DNA from: Desulfobacteraceae bacterium
Lineage (GTDB): Bacteria > Desulfobacterota > Desulfobacteria > Desulfobacterales > Desulfosarcinaceae
Length of the DNA stretch: 64,000 nt
NCBI GenBank assembly: GCA_027068085.1
Contig: JAMOUQ010000039.1
Location: 1-64,000, forward strand
Direction: 5' to 3'
The position numbers were made by a program, and so were the translations under genes. The notes under the pieces are model-generated. The model searched no databases. It saw only the letters and a program-made list of their open reading frames with translations, and had not been told where the DNA came from. Positions 47,012-54,714 of the stretch are shown piece after piece (position 1 is the stretch's first letter; each line of letters opens with the position of its first letter).

Positions 47012-48418
47012 GTGAAAGAGGAGTATATTTATAATCGATATGCCATCAAGGATACCATCGCGGCTGTTGCCACGCCGGTGGGAAAAGGGGGAATCGGAAT
47101 AGTCAGGCTTTCCGGTCAAAAGGCAATAGAGATTGCCGCTTCCGTTTTTGTTTCCGGATCCGGACTTGAGGTCGGACAATTTGATTCCCACAGAATGTAC
47201 TACGGCCACCTTGTTGACCCGGAAAAAGCAAGAGTGCTGGACGAAGGGCTCCTGGTCGTAATGAGAGCCCCCCGTTCTTACACAAGGGAGGATGTAGTAG
47301 AAATTCAGCTTCACGGCGGACCGGCCGTACTGAATAAAGCCCTGGAAATGGTGACAAGACGAGGCGCAAGGTTGGCCTTTGCCGGAGAATTTACCAAAAG
47401 AGCCTTTCTGAACGGGCGTATTGATCTGACACAGGCCGAAGCGGTTGCGGGCTTGATAAATGCCAGGAGCGCCAGGGAGCTGGAAATACAAAACCGAAAG
47501 CTGGAAGGGGAACTTGGCCGGCAAATAGATTGGCTGATCGAAAATATTCAGAAGATAATGGTGGATCTGGAAGCCGATATAGAATTCAATGATCAGATGG
47601 AAAGCGTCGTCAATGAAGAAGAAATCCTTGACAAGATCGAAGGGCAGATCCTGAAAAGAATAAAAAGCCTTGTAACCAGCTATCATAACACAAGGATCTA
47701 TCTGGAAGGAATAAAGGTTGCGATCACGGGGCTGCCAAATGTCGGCAAATCGACCCTTTTTAACAGGCTGGCACAAAAGGAAAAGGCAATAGTGACGGAA
47801 GTGCCGGGTACGACCAGGGATTTGATAGAAGAATTCGTTGTGATTGAACAGGTGCCTTTTTATTTGACAGACACCGCCGGGATACAGGAAACGAGCGATC
47901 CTGTGGAGAAAATCGGGATAGAAAGGGCCGAAAAGGCCGCCCGGGAGGCAGACCTGATTTTGATGGTTATTGACCGGTCGAATCCGCAACCGGCAGCCGC
48001 AGAAAAGATGAAAAGTCGCTACAAGAGGAAAAAGATCATAACGGTACTTAACAAATCGGATTTGAAGAAAGACAATGAAGTAAAACAGCGCCCCGGAGAT
48101 GAAAGCGCGGTTGCCGTGTCGGCCAAATACGGTCAGGGTATGGAGCGGCTGAAAAGAGCCATGGTGGAATTTGCCCTCGGATTTTTGGGAAGCGGTGAGT
48201 TTGACGGTCTCGCGCCCAATCTAAGGCAAAAGACAAGACTTGAAAACGCCATGAATCACATGCGGGACGCCGCCGAAAACATCAAAGCCGGCGCAGGCTA
48301 TGAACTGGTCGTTATCGATCTTGGCAATGCAGTGGCCGAACTGAAGACCATAGTGGGTAAAGAAGACACGGACGTGATCTTGGACGACATATTCGAAAAA
48401 TTTTGTATCGGTAAGTGA
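47012..48418 (+). CDS. mnmE: tRNA uridine-5-carboxymethylaminomethyl GTPase MnmE (TrmE)
   Basis: A 468-residue GTPase for tRNA wobble-uridine modification with MnmG. The start is a GTG at 47012. The N-terminal domain (IAAVATPVGKGGIGIVRLSG, LHGGPAVLNKALEM) precedes the G domain: GLPNVGKSTLFNRL (P-loop), GTTRDLIEE, DTAGIQE, NKSD. The C-terminus ends with DVILDDIFEKFCIGK, including the diagnostic final C-x-G-K. It is the last gene of the rpmH-to-mnmE string and a parS site lies 8 bases downstream. Confidence 0.96.
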   Translation: MKEEYIYNRYAIKDTIAAVATPVGKGGIGIVRLSGQKAIEIAASVFVSGSGLEVGQFDSHRMYYGHLVDPEKARVLDEGLLVVMRAPRSYTREDVVEIQLHGGPAVLNKALEMVTRRGARLAFAGEFTKRAFLNGRIDLTQAEAVAGLINARSARELEIQNRKLEGELGRQIDWLIENIQKIMVDLEADIEFNDQMESVVNEEEILDKIEGQILKRIKSLVTSYHNTRIYLEGIKVAITGLPNVGKSTLFNRLAQKEKAIVTEVPGTTRDLIEEFVVIEQVPFYLTDTAGIQETSDPVEKIGIERAEKAAREADLILMVIDRSNPQPAAAEKMKSRYKRKKIITVLNKSDLKKDNEVKQRPGDESAVAVSAKYGQGMERLKRAMVEFALGFLGSGEFDGLAPNLRQKTRLENAMNHMRDAAENIKAGAGYELVVIDLGNAVAELKTIVGKEDTDVILDDIFEKFCIGK

Positions 48419-48426
48419 CTGGTTTT

Positions 48427-48442
48427 TGTTTCACGTGAAACA
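48427..48442. promoter_or_regulatory. parS: parS centromere-like site (ParB binding)
   Basis: Perfect 16-bp palindrome TGTTTCACGTGAAACA, identical to the widely conserved parS consensus, lying eight bases after the mnmE stop. ParB binds this site to organise and segregate the origin region. parA and parB are not in the window. Confidence 0.9.
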
Positions 48443-48518
48443 ATGATGGCTTCGCAAGGGGGCTGAAACCGTTCCGGCCGGAATTTGTAATGGGCCGGAC
48501 GAAAGGGTGGACCGGACA

Positions 48519-49178
48519 ATGGATTTCAAGCTGTTTTTTGAACAGTACCTGGCGTTGAGGGATAAGGCCGATCAGGCTTTCAAAAAGGTGACCGAACAGT
48601 TTCCGGATTGCGTGAGCTGTAAAATCGGTTGCGCTGATTGCTGTCACGCGCTTTTCGATTTGAGTCTGATCGAAGCGCTTTATATCAATCACCAGTTCAA
48701 TAAGAATTTTGACGGGCAGACCAGGGAACGGCTTTTGGAGAAGGCCAACCGGGCCGACCGCAAAATTTACAAAATAAAGCGCCAGGCCCATAAAGATTTT
48801 GAAGCCGGAAAAACCGAGGCTGAAATACTTGAGAAAATGGCCGGGATAAAAGTAAGATGTCCCATGCTGGATGATGAGAATCGCTGTGAGATATATCAGT
48901 TTCGTCCGATAACCTGTCGTCTTTACGGGATACCGACGGCCATAGAGGGTAAGGCTCACACCTGCGGACTTTCAGGTTTCGAGCCGGGCAAACCGTATCC
49001 CACGGTCAACCTGGCGCAGATTCATCAGCGGTTGTATCAGATCAGTCTGGAGCTTGCTGCCGGCATAAAGAGCCGGTATCCTGGCTTGGCGCAGGTGCTG
49101 GTGCCTCTTTCCATGGCTTTGCTTACTGATTATAACGATGAATATCTCGGTGTTAAAAGCGCCGCGGAATCTGACTGA
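48519..49178 (+). CDS. YkgJ-family cysteine cluster protein
   Basis: A 219-residue protein with a zinc/iron-binding CxxxCxxCC-like cluster: FPDCVSCKIGCADCCHALFDL, and later VRCPMLDDENRCEIYQFRPITCRLYGIP and TCGL. The combination C..C...C..CC with a later RCPxLxxxxCxIYxxRPxxCR is diagnostic of the YkgJ family, of unknown function. The ATG at 48519 is chosen over an earlier in-frame GTG. It follows the parS site and a short gap. Confidence 0.85.
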   Translation: MDFKLFFEQYLALRDKADQAFKKVTEQFPDCVSCKIGCADCCHALFDLSLIEALYINHQFNKNFDGQTRERLLEKANRADRKIYKIKRQAHKDFEAGKTEAEILEKMAGIKVRCPMLDDENRCEIYQFRPITCRLYGIPTAIEGKAHTCGLSGFEPGKPYPTVNLAQIHQRLYQISLELAAGIKSRYPGLAQVLVPLSMALLTDYNDEYLGVKSAAESD

Positions 49179-49240
49179 CTGTCCCGGCACCGGGCCCGAA
49201 GCCTGTTGAAACATAAATAGGGTGGTTGAGGAAGGCTGCC

Positions 49241-49585
49241 ATGGATTATTTCTCGGACGCTGACATCGAGCAGCGTAAAAGAGCCATTTTTGAGAATATG
49301 TCTGCCCGTGGTCAACGCAGGATTCTGAAAATGGGTTATGACAAGTGGGATCCCTTCCAGGATCCCAAGGATCCCATCGAAATCAGAAAAGATGATACCA
49401 ACCGCACCCTTTCCCAACTGATGGCCGATTATTTCAGTCAGAGCCGGGAAAACGAGCCGTCGGCCAAGTGTCGCGAGGGGGTTTTCGAGATGGCCCTGGG
49501 GCTGATCAGCAAGGATGCCAAGTATTTGGCCATGCTCGATTTTGCGTGCTGGTATAAGGAGCAAAAAAAGCAAAGCCGCTCTTGA
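49241..49585 (+). CDS. Small protein of unknown function
   Basis: A 114-residue soluble, charged protein, with ATG at 49241 behind GAGGAAG. Distinctive stretch: RRILKMGYDKWDPFQDPKDPIEIRKDD. I do not recognise a domain. It lies between the YkgJ protein and a PrmA-like methyltransferase on the same strand with short gaps, so it may be co-transcribed with them. Confidence 0.7.
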   Translation: MDYFSDADIEQRKRAIFENMSARGQRRILKMGYDKWDPFQDPKDPIEIRKDDTNRTLSQLMADYFSQSRENEPSAKCREGVFEMALGLISKDAKYLAMLDFACWYKEQKKQSRS

Positions 49586-49668
49586 TGCGGTAATAAGAAG
49601 CGTTGCTTCGCAATGATCTTCCATGGCTTGAAAAAAGGTTTTTGCTGTCAGCCAGCTTGAGCATTTCC

Positions 49669-50502
49669 ATGTCATTTCAAAATCCCCCTGCCGGACTGGA
49701 ACCTTTTCTTGTCGACGCTGTGAGGCGTGCCCATCAGCGCCTGAGCCCTGCTTTGTTGGTTGAAAGAGCCCGCCGGGCGTTCCCGGGATTGCGGGCCGGC
49801 CATGTCAGATCCGCGCTTCGCAGTCTGGTGGATTCAGGCGAGCTGCGCTACTCGTACCATTTCGGTCAGTCCTGGGTAGAGTTCAATTATAACCGGCCCA
49901 TCCCGCTTTCCTCACGATTTATCCTTGTTCCGGAGTCGTCCCGGCGGATCTGCGTTCCGGGAAAGAAGATTATCCGCCTGGCAAGTGGTGGTGCCTTTGG
50001 TGCGGGAGATCACCCGACAACACGCCTGGCCTTGGCCGGCCTCGATTTTTTGGTTGATACGACCGATAACTGGATAGGCGGCCGGCGACCGGCCTGGGGG
50101 CTGGATATCGGAACCGGTACGGGTATTCTGGCGCTGGCCGCCATGAAACTAGGTCTGGATTTCGTCAACGCTTTTGACATCGATGCCTGCGCAAGGTTTG
50201 AAGCCCGCCGCAACGTGGAAATAAATGGTCTTTCCGGCAGGATCTTTGTCGGCGGCAGCTGGCCGGAAAGTAAAGTCTCTTATATGCTGGTTATGGCCAA
50301 CCTGAGACTTCCGACCATAAAGCATTACTCGGAGCCCATTGCCCGACATATGTCGCCGGGAGCTTTCCTGTTGGTTTCCGGTATCAGGCCGGAGGAAGTC
50401 GGTTGCATTGAAAGAACGTTTGACGAGAAAGGTTTTAAATTGCTGTGGTCTTCCTGCGACGGAGGCTGGTGTTCAGGTGTCTTGCGCCGGCAGGGTGGGT
50501 GA
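49669..50502 (+). CDS. PrmA-like SAM-dependent methyltransferase (second paralogue)
   Basis: A 277-residue protein. The N-terminal 80 residues look like a small helical/winged-helix part (RLSPALLVERARRAFPGLR, VRSALRSLVDSGELRY). The catalytic part has LASGGAFGAGDHPTTRLAL (a PrmA-type FGxGxHPTT), the SAM motif GLDIGTGTGILALAAMKLG, NAFDIDACARFEARRN and motif IV MVMANLRLPTIKHY. It lacks the PrmA N-terminal domain, so the substrate probably is not L11. The ATG at 49669 has no strong ribosome-binding site. Confidence 0.75.
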   Translation: MSFQNPPAGLEPFLVDAVRRAHQRLSPALLVERARRAFPGLRAGHVRSALRSLVDSGELRYSYHFGQSWVEFNYNRPIPLSSRFILVPESSRRICVPGKKIIRLASGGAFGAGDHPTTRLALAGLDFLVDTTDNWIGGRRPAWGLDIGTGTGILALAAMKLGLDFVNAFDIDACARFEARRNVEINGLSGRIFVGGSWPESKVSYMLVMANLRLPTIKHYSEPIARHMSPGAFLLVSGIRPEEVGCIERTFDEKGFKLLWSSCDGGWCSGVLRRQGG

Positions 50503-50570
50503 GCCTGTTTGTCCATATCCGCTATTGGCCCCGGCAGGTTCGTTGAAATTTCGGGCTCTCTGCGCTTTGG

Positions 50571-50605
50571 CCTCTAAACCCTTGATGGACAAGGGTTTAA
50601 AGAGG
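50571..50605. repeat. Inverted repeat downstream of the PrmA-like gene
   Basis: Stem AAACCCTTG/CAAGGGTTT with a five-base loop, extended by CCTCT/AGAGG after a two-base bulge. There is no T-run, so termination is not certain. The 263-base gap between 50503 and 50765 has no gene. Confidence 0.4.
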
Positions 50606-50733
50606 CTATGGAAGTTATGGTTTTGCTGGCGCCGTGCTTTGGCCGTCTCGGGTCTTATCGGTTTTGGATCCGCCAGAGGAACCGACCGGAGCCACCGTCG
50701 GTGAATAAAACCTTCAGTCAGGTTTGGGTCGCA

Positions 50734-50764
50734 AAGGCCGTTCCGGTAATAACCGGCCGGCCTT
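50734..50764. terminator. Bidirectional terminator between the methyltransferase and ABM genes
   Basis: Stem AAGGCC plus CCGGT pairing with ACCGG plus GGCCTT (11 bp, small internal loop), placed in the convergent gap just before the end of the minus-strand ABM gene. Confidence 0.6.
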
Positions 50765-50765
50765 C

Positions 50766-51071
50766 TTAATCCTTGGTCAGTGTCGTGCCCAGCAGATACT
50801 CCTCGTACTGGGTGGGACGCGTCTGATACAGCTCCAGCATGGCTTCATATTTTTTCCGAGTTTCACTGCTTTTCCATTTTTCCCAGTCCTCCAGGCTCTG
50901 CCAGCTGCAGATGATGATCATGTTGTACGGGTATCCCGGCTTCATCAGGGTTTCTCCGGAGATATAGCCCGGATAGGTCATTGCCTTGGAGCGCATCTCT
51001 TTGAGCAAGGCCAGAATTTGCTTGTTGTTGCCCTCTTTGAAACGCCGCTTGATAATGATTTTGGCTATCAT
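50766..51071 (-). CDS. Antibiotic biosynthesis monooxygenase (ABM) fold protein
   Basis: A 101-residue protein: MIAKIIIKRRFKEGNNKQILALLKEMRS, YPGYISGETLMKPGYPYNMIIICSWQSLEDWEKW and SSETRKKYEAMLELYQTRP fit the ABM dimeric barrel with its strand ending in W-S-x-x-x-W. Activity and substrate are unknown. It is unlike the ABM protein at 9175-9498 beyond the shared fold. Confidence 0.78.
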   Translation of the reverse strand: MIAKIIIKRRFKEGNNKQILALLKEMRSKAMTYPGYISGETLMKPGYPYNMIIICSWQSLEDWEKWKSSETRKKYEAMLELYQTRPTQYEEYLLGTTLTKD

Positions 51072-51234
51072 GCCGGGCCCCCTTTCGCCATAGGATTGCG
51101 GAAAGCGGCTGCGCTTTGCGCAGTAAGGATGAGACCGCAGCCATTCAGAGCAGGCCAGTAATTACCGGTACAGGCAGGAAAAATGGTAACTGATTTTATG
51201 TTTGCACGCCCCGGACCGGACGGTCAAGCAAAAA

Positions 51235-51285
51235 CCAAAAAGAGGAAAGAAAGCAGCCCTCCTTGCAGGTTTCAGGGAGGGCTGC
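51235..51285 (-). terminator. Rho-independent terminator after oadB
   Basis: On the minus strand a 10-bp stem GCAGCCCTCC/GGAGGGCTGC (51253-51285) is followed by a T-rich run. It ends about 28 bases past the oadB stop codon. Confidence 0.7.
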
Positions 51286-51312
51286 ATGCGGGACTAAAAA
51301 AACAGATGCCGA

Positions 51313-52443
51313 TTAGCCGACGTTGAAACTCCAGAGTATTCCGGCACAGATTGCCGAACCGATCACACCCGACGCGTTGCAGGCCATGCCGTACATCAGC
51401 AGGTAGTTGCTGGGATCTTCTTTTTGCCCCAGCAGATGCACCTCCCTGGCAGAACCGGGTACGGCCGATACTCCGGCGGCGCCCAGCATGGGGTTGATCT
51501 TATCTTTCAGAAACAGGTTCATTATTTTGGCAAACAGAACCCCGGAGGCCGTTGCCAGACTGAAAGCCACGGCTCCCAGACAGAATATCAAGACCGATTT
51601 GGGCGTCAGGAAGACATCGGCCTGGGTGCTTGCGCCGACGGTGAAGCCCAAAAAGATGGTTGCGGTGTCGATTATTGCGGAGCTGGCCGTTTTTGCCAGG
51701 CGGTCCACCACCCCGCTGACCTTCATTAGGTTGCCGAAAAAGAACGGCCCCAGAAGCGGTATGGATGCAGGCGCCAGAAAACAGCAGAGAATCACGGCGG
51801 CCACCGGAAAGGCGAGCAGTTCCTTGCGGGAGACCTTCCGTTGCTCTTCGGGCATGTGGATCAGCCGTTCCTTTTTGGTTGTCAGCAGCCGGATTATGGG
51901 TGGCTGGATGATCGGAATCAGTGCCATATAGGAATAGGCCGCGATGGCAATGGGACCAATAAGATGGGGGGCCAGTTTCGCGGTAAGGAAGATCGATGTC
52001 GGTCCATCGGCTCCGCCGATGATGGCAATGGATGCGGCCTCCTTGGGCAGAAAGCCGAGGGCCAGAGCGCTTAGCAGGGTAAAGTATATTCCCATCTGGG
52101 CCGCGGCGCCCAGCAGCATCAGCTTCGGCCACGCCAGCAGGGATGAAAAATCGGTCATTGCTCCGAGGCCCAGAAACACGATTGATGGATAAAGCCCGGT
52201 GCGTACTCCGAAGTACAGATAATGGAGAACGCTGTTGTTTTCATAGATTCCCAGGCCGAATCCCTTGAAGAAGGGAATGTTGCCGACGATGATTCCGAAT
52301 CCGATCGGCAAGAGCAGCAGCGGTTCATAGTTTTTGGCAATGGCCAGGGTAACGAAGAAGATTCCGATACCGATCATCAGCACGTAACGGTAGTCGGCCA
52401 GGTAGTAACCCGTGTTGTGAAGAAATTGCAGAAAAAGTTCCAT
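51313..52443 (-). CDS. oadB: Sodium ion-translocating decarboxylase subunit beta (OadB/GcdB)
   Basis: A 376-residue integral membrane protein of about nine helices that uses decarboxylation of a biotin-bound carboxyl group to pump sodium. Family motifs: LPIGFGIIVGNIPF, FLGLGAMTDFSSLLAWP, AASIAIIGGADGPTSIFLTAKLAP (with the Asp of the sodium site), SYMALIPIIQPPI and TTKKERLIHM. The C-terminus has KINPMLGAAGVSAVPGSAREVH. It follows a gamma-type subunit on the same strand, but no alpha (carboxyltransferase) gene is in the window. Confidence 0.93.
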   Translation of the reverse strand: MELFLQFLHNTGYYLADYRYVLMIGIGIFFVTLAIAKNYEPLLLLPIGFGIIVGNIPFFKGFGLGIYENNSVLHYLYFGVRTGLYPSIVFLGLGAMTDFSSLLAWPKLMLLGAAAQMGIYFTLLSALALGFLPKEAASIAIIGGADGPTSIFLTAKLAPHLIGPIAIAAYSYMALIPIIQPPIIRLLTTKKERLIHMPEEQRKVSRKELLAFPVAAVILCCFLAPASIPLLGPFFFGNLMKVSGVVDRLAKTASSAIIDTATIFLGFTVGASTQADVFLTPKSVLIFCLGAVAFSLATASGVLFAKIMNLFLKDKINPMLGAAGVSAVPGSAREVHLLGQKEDPSNYLLMYGMACNASGVIGSAICAGILWSFNVG

Positions 52444-52536
52444 TTGCCTTAAGCCCTTGTATTATTAAGATTTATGTTCAAGGCGCCTTCGGAGGTTTTC
52501 CCGGTTTCGGGCTGCTCCGGAAAGGTTGAAGTGAGT

Positions 52537-52956
52537 TTACGGAATCTGCCAGCGGAAAAGCCCGTCTCCGGTTGCCACCAGATATCCCTTTTCACGCAAG
52601 GTTCTGATCGTCAGGTGCGGATGGGGGTCGGAAGCTTGCTGCAGAATCTTGTGGAAATCGATCAGGGAAAATTTTTCGCCAAGCTCGGCGGTAATGAGCC
52701 GATAATATTCGAGAGCCGCCTCCGGGTTTTCCAGCGGATCGGCCGGCGGCTGGGGTAAAATTTTTTCCGGGCCGGACTGTTCCGCGGGAATTTGGTCTGA
52801 TTTCTTTTTGGAGGTGGCGTTTTCCATGAGGTCGATAATGAAACCGATCCGGGAAATGACGAATGCCAAGGCTGACAGACCCAACATTACTATGGTTGCA
52901 CCGGTTGCAGCCTGGGCCCAGCCGTTGGCGGCTGAAATGGCTTCTAGTCCGTACAC
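52537..52956 (-). CDS. oadG: OadG-like decarboxylase gamma subunit with C-terminal extension
   Basis: A 139-residue protein with one N-terminal membrane helix (ATIVMLGLSALAFVISRIGF), as in the gamma chain of sodium-pumping decarboxylases. A linker rich in P, E and S follows, then a C-terminal domain of about 60 residues (AALEYYRLITAELGEKFSLIDFHKILQQ, HLTIRTLREKGYLVATGDGLFRW) that reads like a small winged-helix. It precedes oadB on the minus strand by 93 bases and is probably co-transcribed with it. The extension is not typical of the plain OadG of E. coli-like systems. Confidence 0.75.
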   Translation of the reverse strand: MYGLEAISAANGWAQAATGATIVMLGLSALAFVISRIGFIIDLMENATSKKKSDQIPAEQSGPEKILPQPPADPLENPEAALEYYRLITAELGEKFSLIDFHKILQQASDPHPHLTIRTLREKGYLVATGDGLFRWQIP

Positions 52957-53166
52957 TTTACACCTTCCTCTGGGGCAGGTTCTGGTTTTCTGCCGCCGGC
53001 CGGCTCCCTGTCAGGCGCTGGCCGCTGGCTTGAAAAAGTAATAACAATCGGATACTAAACGCTATCCATTAAATAAAGGTTCCTTTTCGAACACACTTTG
53101 GCCGGATTGTCAACAAGCTATTGCCGATTAATCCGCCACTGGCCGCAACACAATCCGAACCATGTG

Positions 53167-53218
53167 TTTTTATATGATATAAAAATAACAACGATCTCGA
53201 TTTGAATCGATAGATCGT
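53167..53218. repeat. Two adjacent inverted repeats in the oadG/BMP intergenic region
   Basis: First, TTTTTATAT-G-ATATAAAAA (53167-53185), a perfect nine-base palindrome around one G. Second, ACGATCT-CGATT pairing with AATCG-(AT)-AGATCGT (53191-53218), 12 bp with a two-base bulge. The whole gap 52957-53444 has no gene but holds these plus the repeats at 53251 and a promoter at 53338. Confidence 0.5.
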
Positions 53219-53250
53219 GTTGCCGCACAGCATATCTCATATCGGCCGGA

Positions 53251-53278
53251 TTTAGCAAGCGTTTAGCTACATTTTAGC
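53251..53278 (+). promoter_or_regulatory. Triple TTTAGC direct repeat with 11-base spacing
   Basis: TTTAGC begins at 53251, 53262 and 53273, exactly 11 bases apart, so one helical turn each. Such spacing is typical of direct-repeat sites for OmpR/PhoB-type regulators (consensus differs by family). It lies about 60 bases upstream of the -35 for the BMP transporter. Confidence 0.5.
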
Positions 53279-53337
53279 TTTTTTATGCTGAACCGGGAAC
53301 ACTGCGACTTTGGTTCGACTACAATCATTCCTTGTTC

Positions 53338-53367
53338 TTGACCGGGCAGGCATGTTGGCCTTATATA
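53338..53367 (+). promoter_or_regulatory. Promoter of the BMP transporter operon
   Basis: TTGACC, an 18-base spacer and TATATA. Transcription would begin near 53374, immediately ahead of a short stem-loop (53373-53398: AAAGC-CACCG/CGGTG-GT-GCTTT) that ends in TTTT and may serve as a 5' stabiliser or weak attenuator. Confidence 0.5.
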
Positions 53368-53444
53368 TTTTCAAAGCCACCGCTCCGGTGGTGCTTTTGC
53401 TGTTCGGCCGGCTCTTTATCCAAATTCAGCCAAAGGAGAAATAT

Positions 53445-54599
53445 ATGCGCTTTTTTAAATTATTTGGATTGATTATCCTTGCCATTGCTGTTTCGGCTCC
53501 CGGCTCCATGGCCAAGACCAAAAAATTGAAAGCCGGATTTATATATGTGGGTCCGGTTGGCGATTACGGCTGGTCCCACGCCCATGACATGGGGCGCAAG
53601 TATGCCGAGCAAAAGCTGCCCTGGCTCAAGACCGTGTACATCGAATCGGTGGCCGAGGCAGACGCCAAGCGGATAATCAACCGCTTTGTCCAGGAACAGA
53701 AATGTGACGTGGTTTTTACCACCAGTTTCGGTTACATGCAGGACACCCTGGAGGCCGGCCGCCGTTATCCGAAAACGATATTCATGCATTGCTCCGGCTT
53801 CAAGCGGGCCAAAAACGTTGGCACCTATTTCGTCGATCTTTACCAGGTTTATTATCTGAACGGCCTCATGGCCGGAGCCCTTACCAAGACCGGCAAGATC
53901 GGCTATGTTGCCGCCTTTCCAATTCCCGAGGTCGTACGTCACATCGACGCTTTTGCCCTGGGTATCAAGGCCGTCAATCCCAAGGCCAAGGTTCATGTCA
54001 AATGGATCTATGCCTGGTATGGGCCCGACAAGGCCAGGGAAGCCGCCGAGGCCCTGATAGCCGAAGGATGCGATGCCCTGGCCTTTACCGAAGACACCCC
54101 TTCGGTAATCGAGGTCGGGCAGGAGCATACCGAGAAAGGCAAGCAGATTTATACCTTCAGCCATTACAGTCCCATGCAGCCCTACGGCAAGGATTCGGTC
54201 GTTTCAGGCCAGCTGGTGGACTGGGGCGGATTGTATGTCGATATCCTGAAAGAGGTTTACCAGGGCAAATGGACCAACAAGGACAGGTGGTGGCTGGTGG
54301 GCCAGGGAGCCGCCATTCTCGGAGGAAGCTTCAAGGAACCGGTCAATGCCAGGTTCGCCGGGGCGCTGAAGAAAGCCATGGTGGACACACCCGACCTTGG
54401 ACGGCTTTCGGTCTACGACCTGGTCATGGCCCGCTATGACCAGATGAAAAAGGTTCCGGCAGGTTTCGAGCCCTTCAGCGGTCCTGTCTACGACAACACC
54501 GGCAAGCTGCAGATAGCCAAGGGAAAAAAGGCTTCCAAGGGTGAGCTGCTGAGCATCATGTATTACGTGGACAACATCGCAGGAAAGATACCCCATTGA
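53445..54599 (+). CDS. BMP/PnrA-family ABC transporter substrate-binding lipoprotein-like protein
   Basis: A 384-residue exported binding protein for nucleosides (BMP/Med family). Signal peptide MRFFKLFGLIILAIAVSAPG, then KLKAGFIYVGPVGDYGWSHAHDMGRKY, the family-typical N-terminus with GPxGDxGWSxAH, followed by VYIESVAEADAKRIINRFVQEQKCDVVFTTSFGYMQDT and FYPKT-like KTIFMHCSGFKRAKNVGTYFVDLYQVYYLNG. The ATG at 53445 has AAGGAG upstream; an earlier in-frame extension is not used. A lipobox Cys is not present after the signal, so it is probably soluble in the periplasm. It leads the ABC operon. Confidence 0.9.
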   Translation: MRFFKLFGLIILAIAVSAPGSMAKTKKLKAGFIYVGPVGDYGWSHAHDMGRKYAEQKLPWLKTVYIESVAEADAKRIINRFVQEQKCDVVFTTSFGYMQDTLEAGRRYPKTIFMHCSGFKRAKNVGTYFVDLYQVYYLNGLMAGALTKTGKIGYVAAFPIPEVVRHIDAFALGIKAVNPKAKVHVKWIYAWYGPDKAREAAEALIAEGCDALAFTEDTPSVIEVGQEHTEKGKQIYTFSHYSPMQPYGKDSVVSGQLVDWGGLYVDILKEVYQGKWTNKDRWWLVGQGAAILGGSFKEPVNARFAGALKKAMVDTPDLGRLSVYDLVMARYDQMKKVPAGFEPFSGPVYDNTGKLQIAKGKKASKGELLSIMYYVDNIAGKIPH

Positions 54600-54714
54600 A
54601 TTGCGGTAAGGTCCGGTCTGAATAAGGGGAGTTTGCAGCCGCAGCTCCCCGTCTTTTTGGCAGGTCGTCTTTGTTTTGGCGCTGTTTTGAGCCAGAACCA
54701 ACGGAAACGGAATC

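Noticed and set aside
53368-53444. Purine riboswitch upstream of the BMP nucleoside importer
   Set aside because: The leader after the predicted start is only about 70 bases and shows only a short stem-loop; no purine-riboswitch core pattern was seen.
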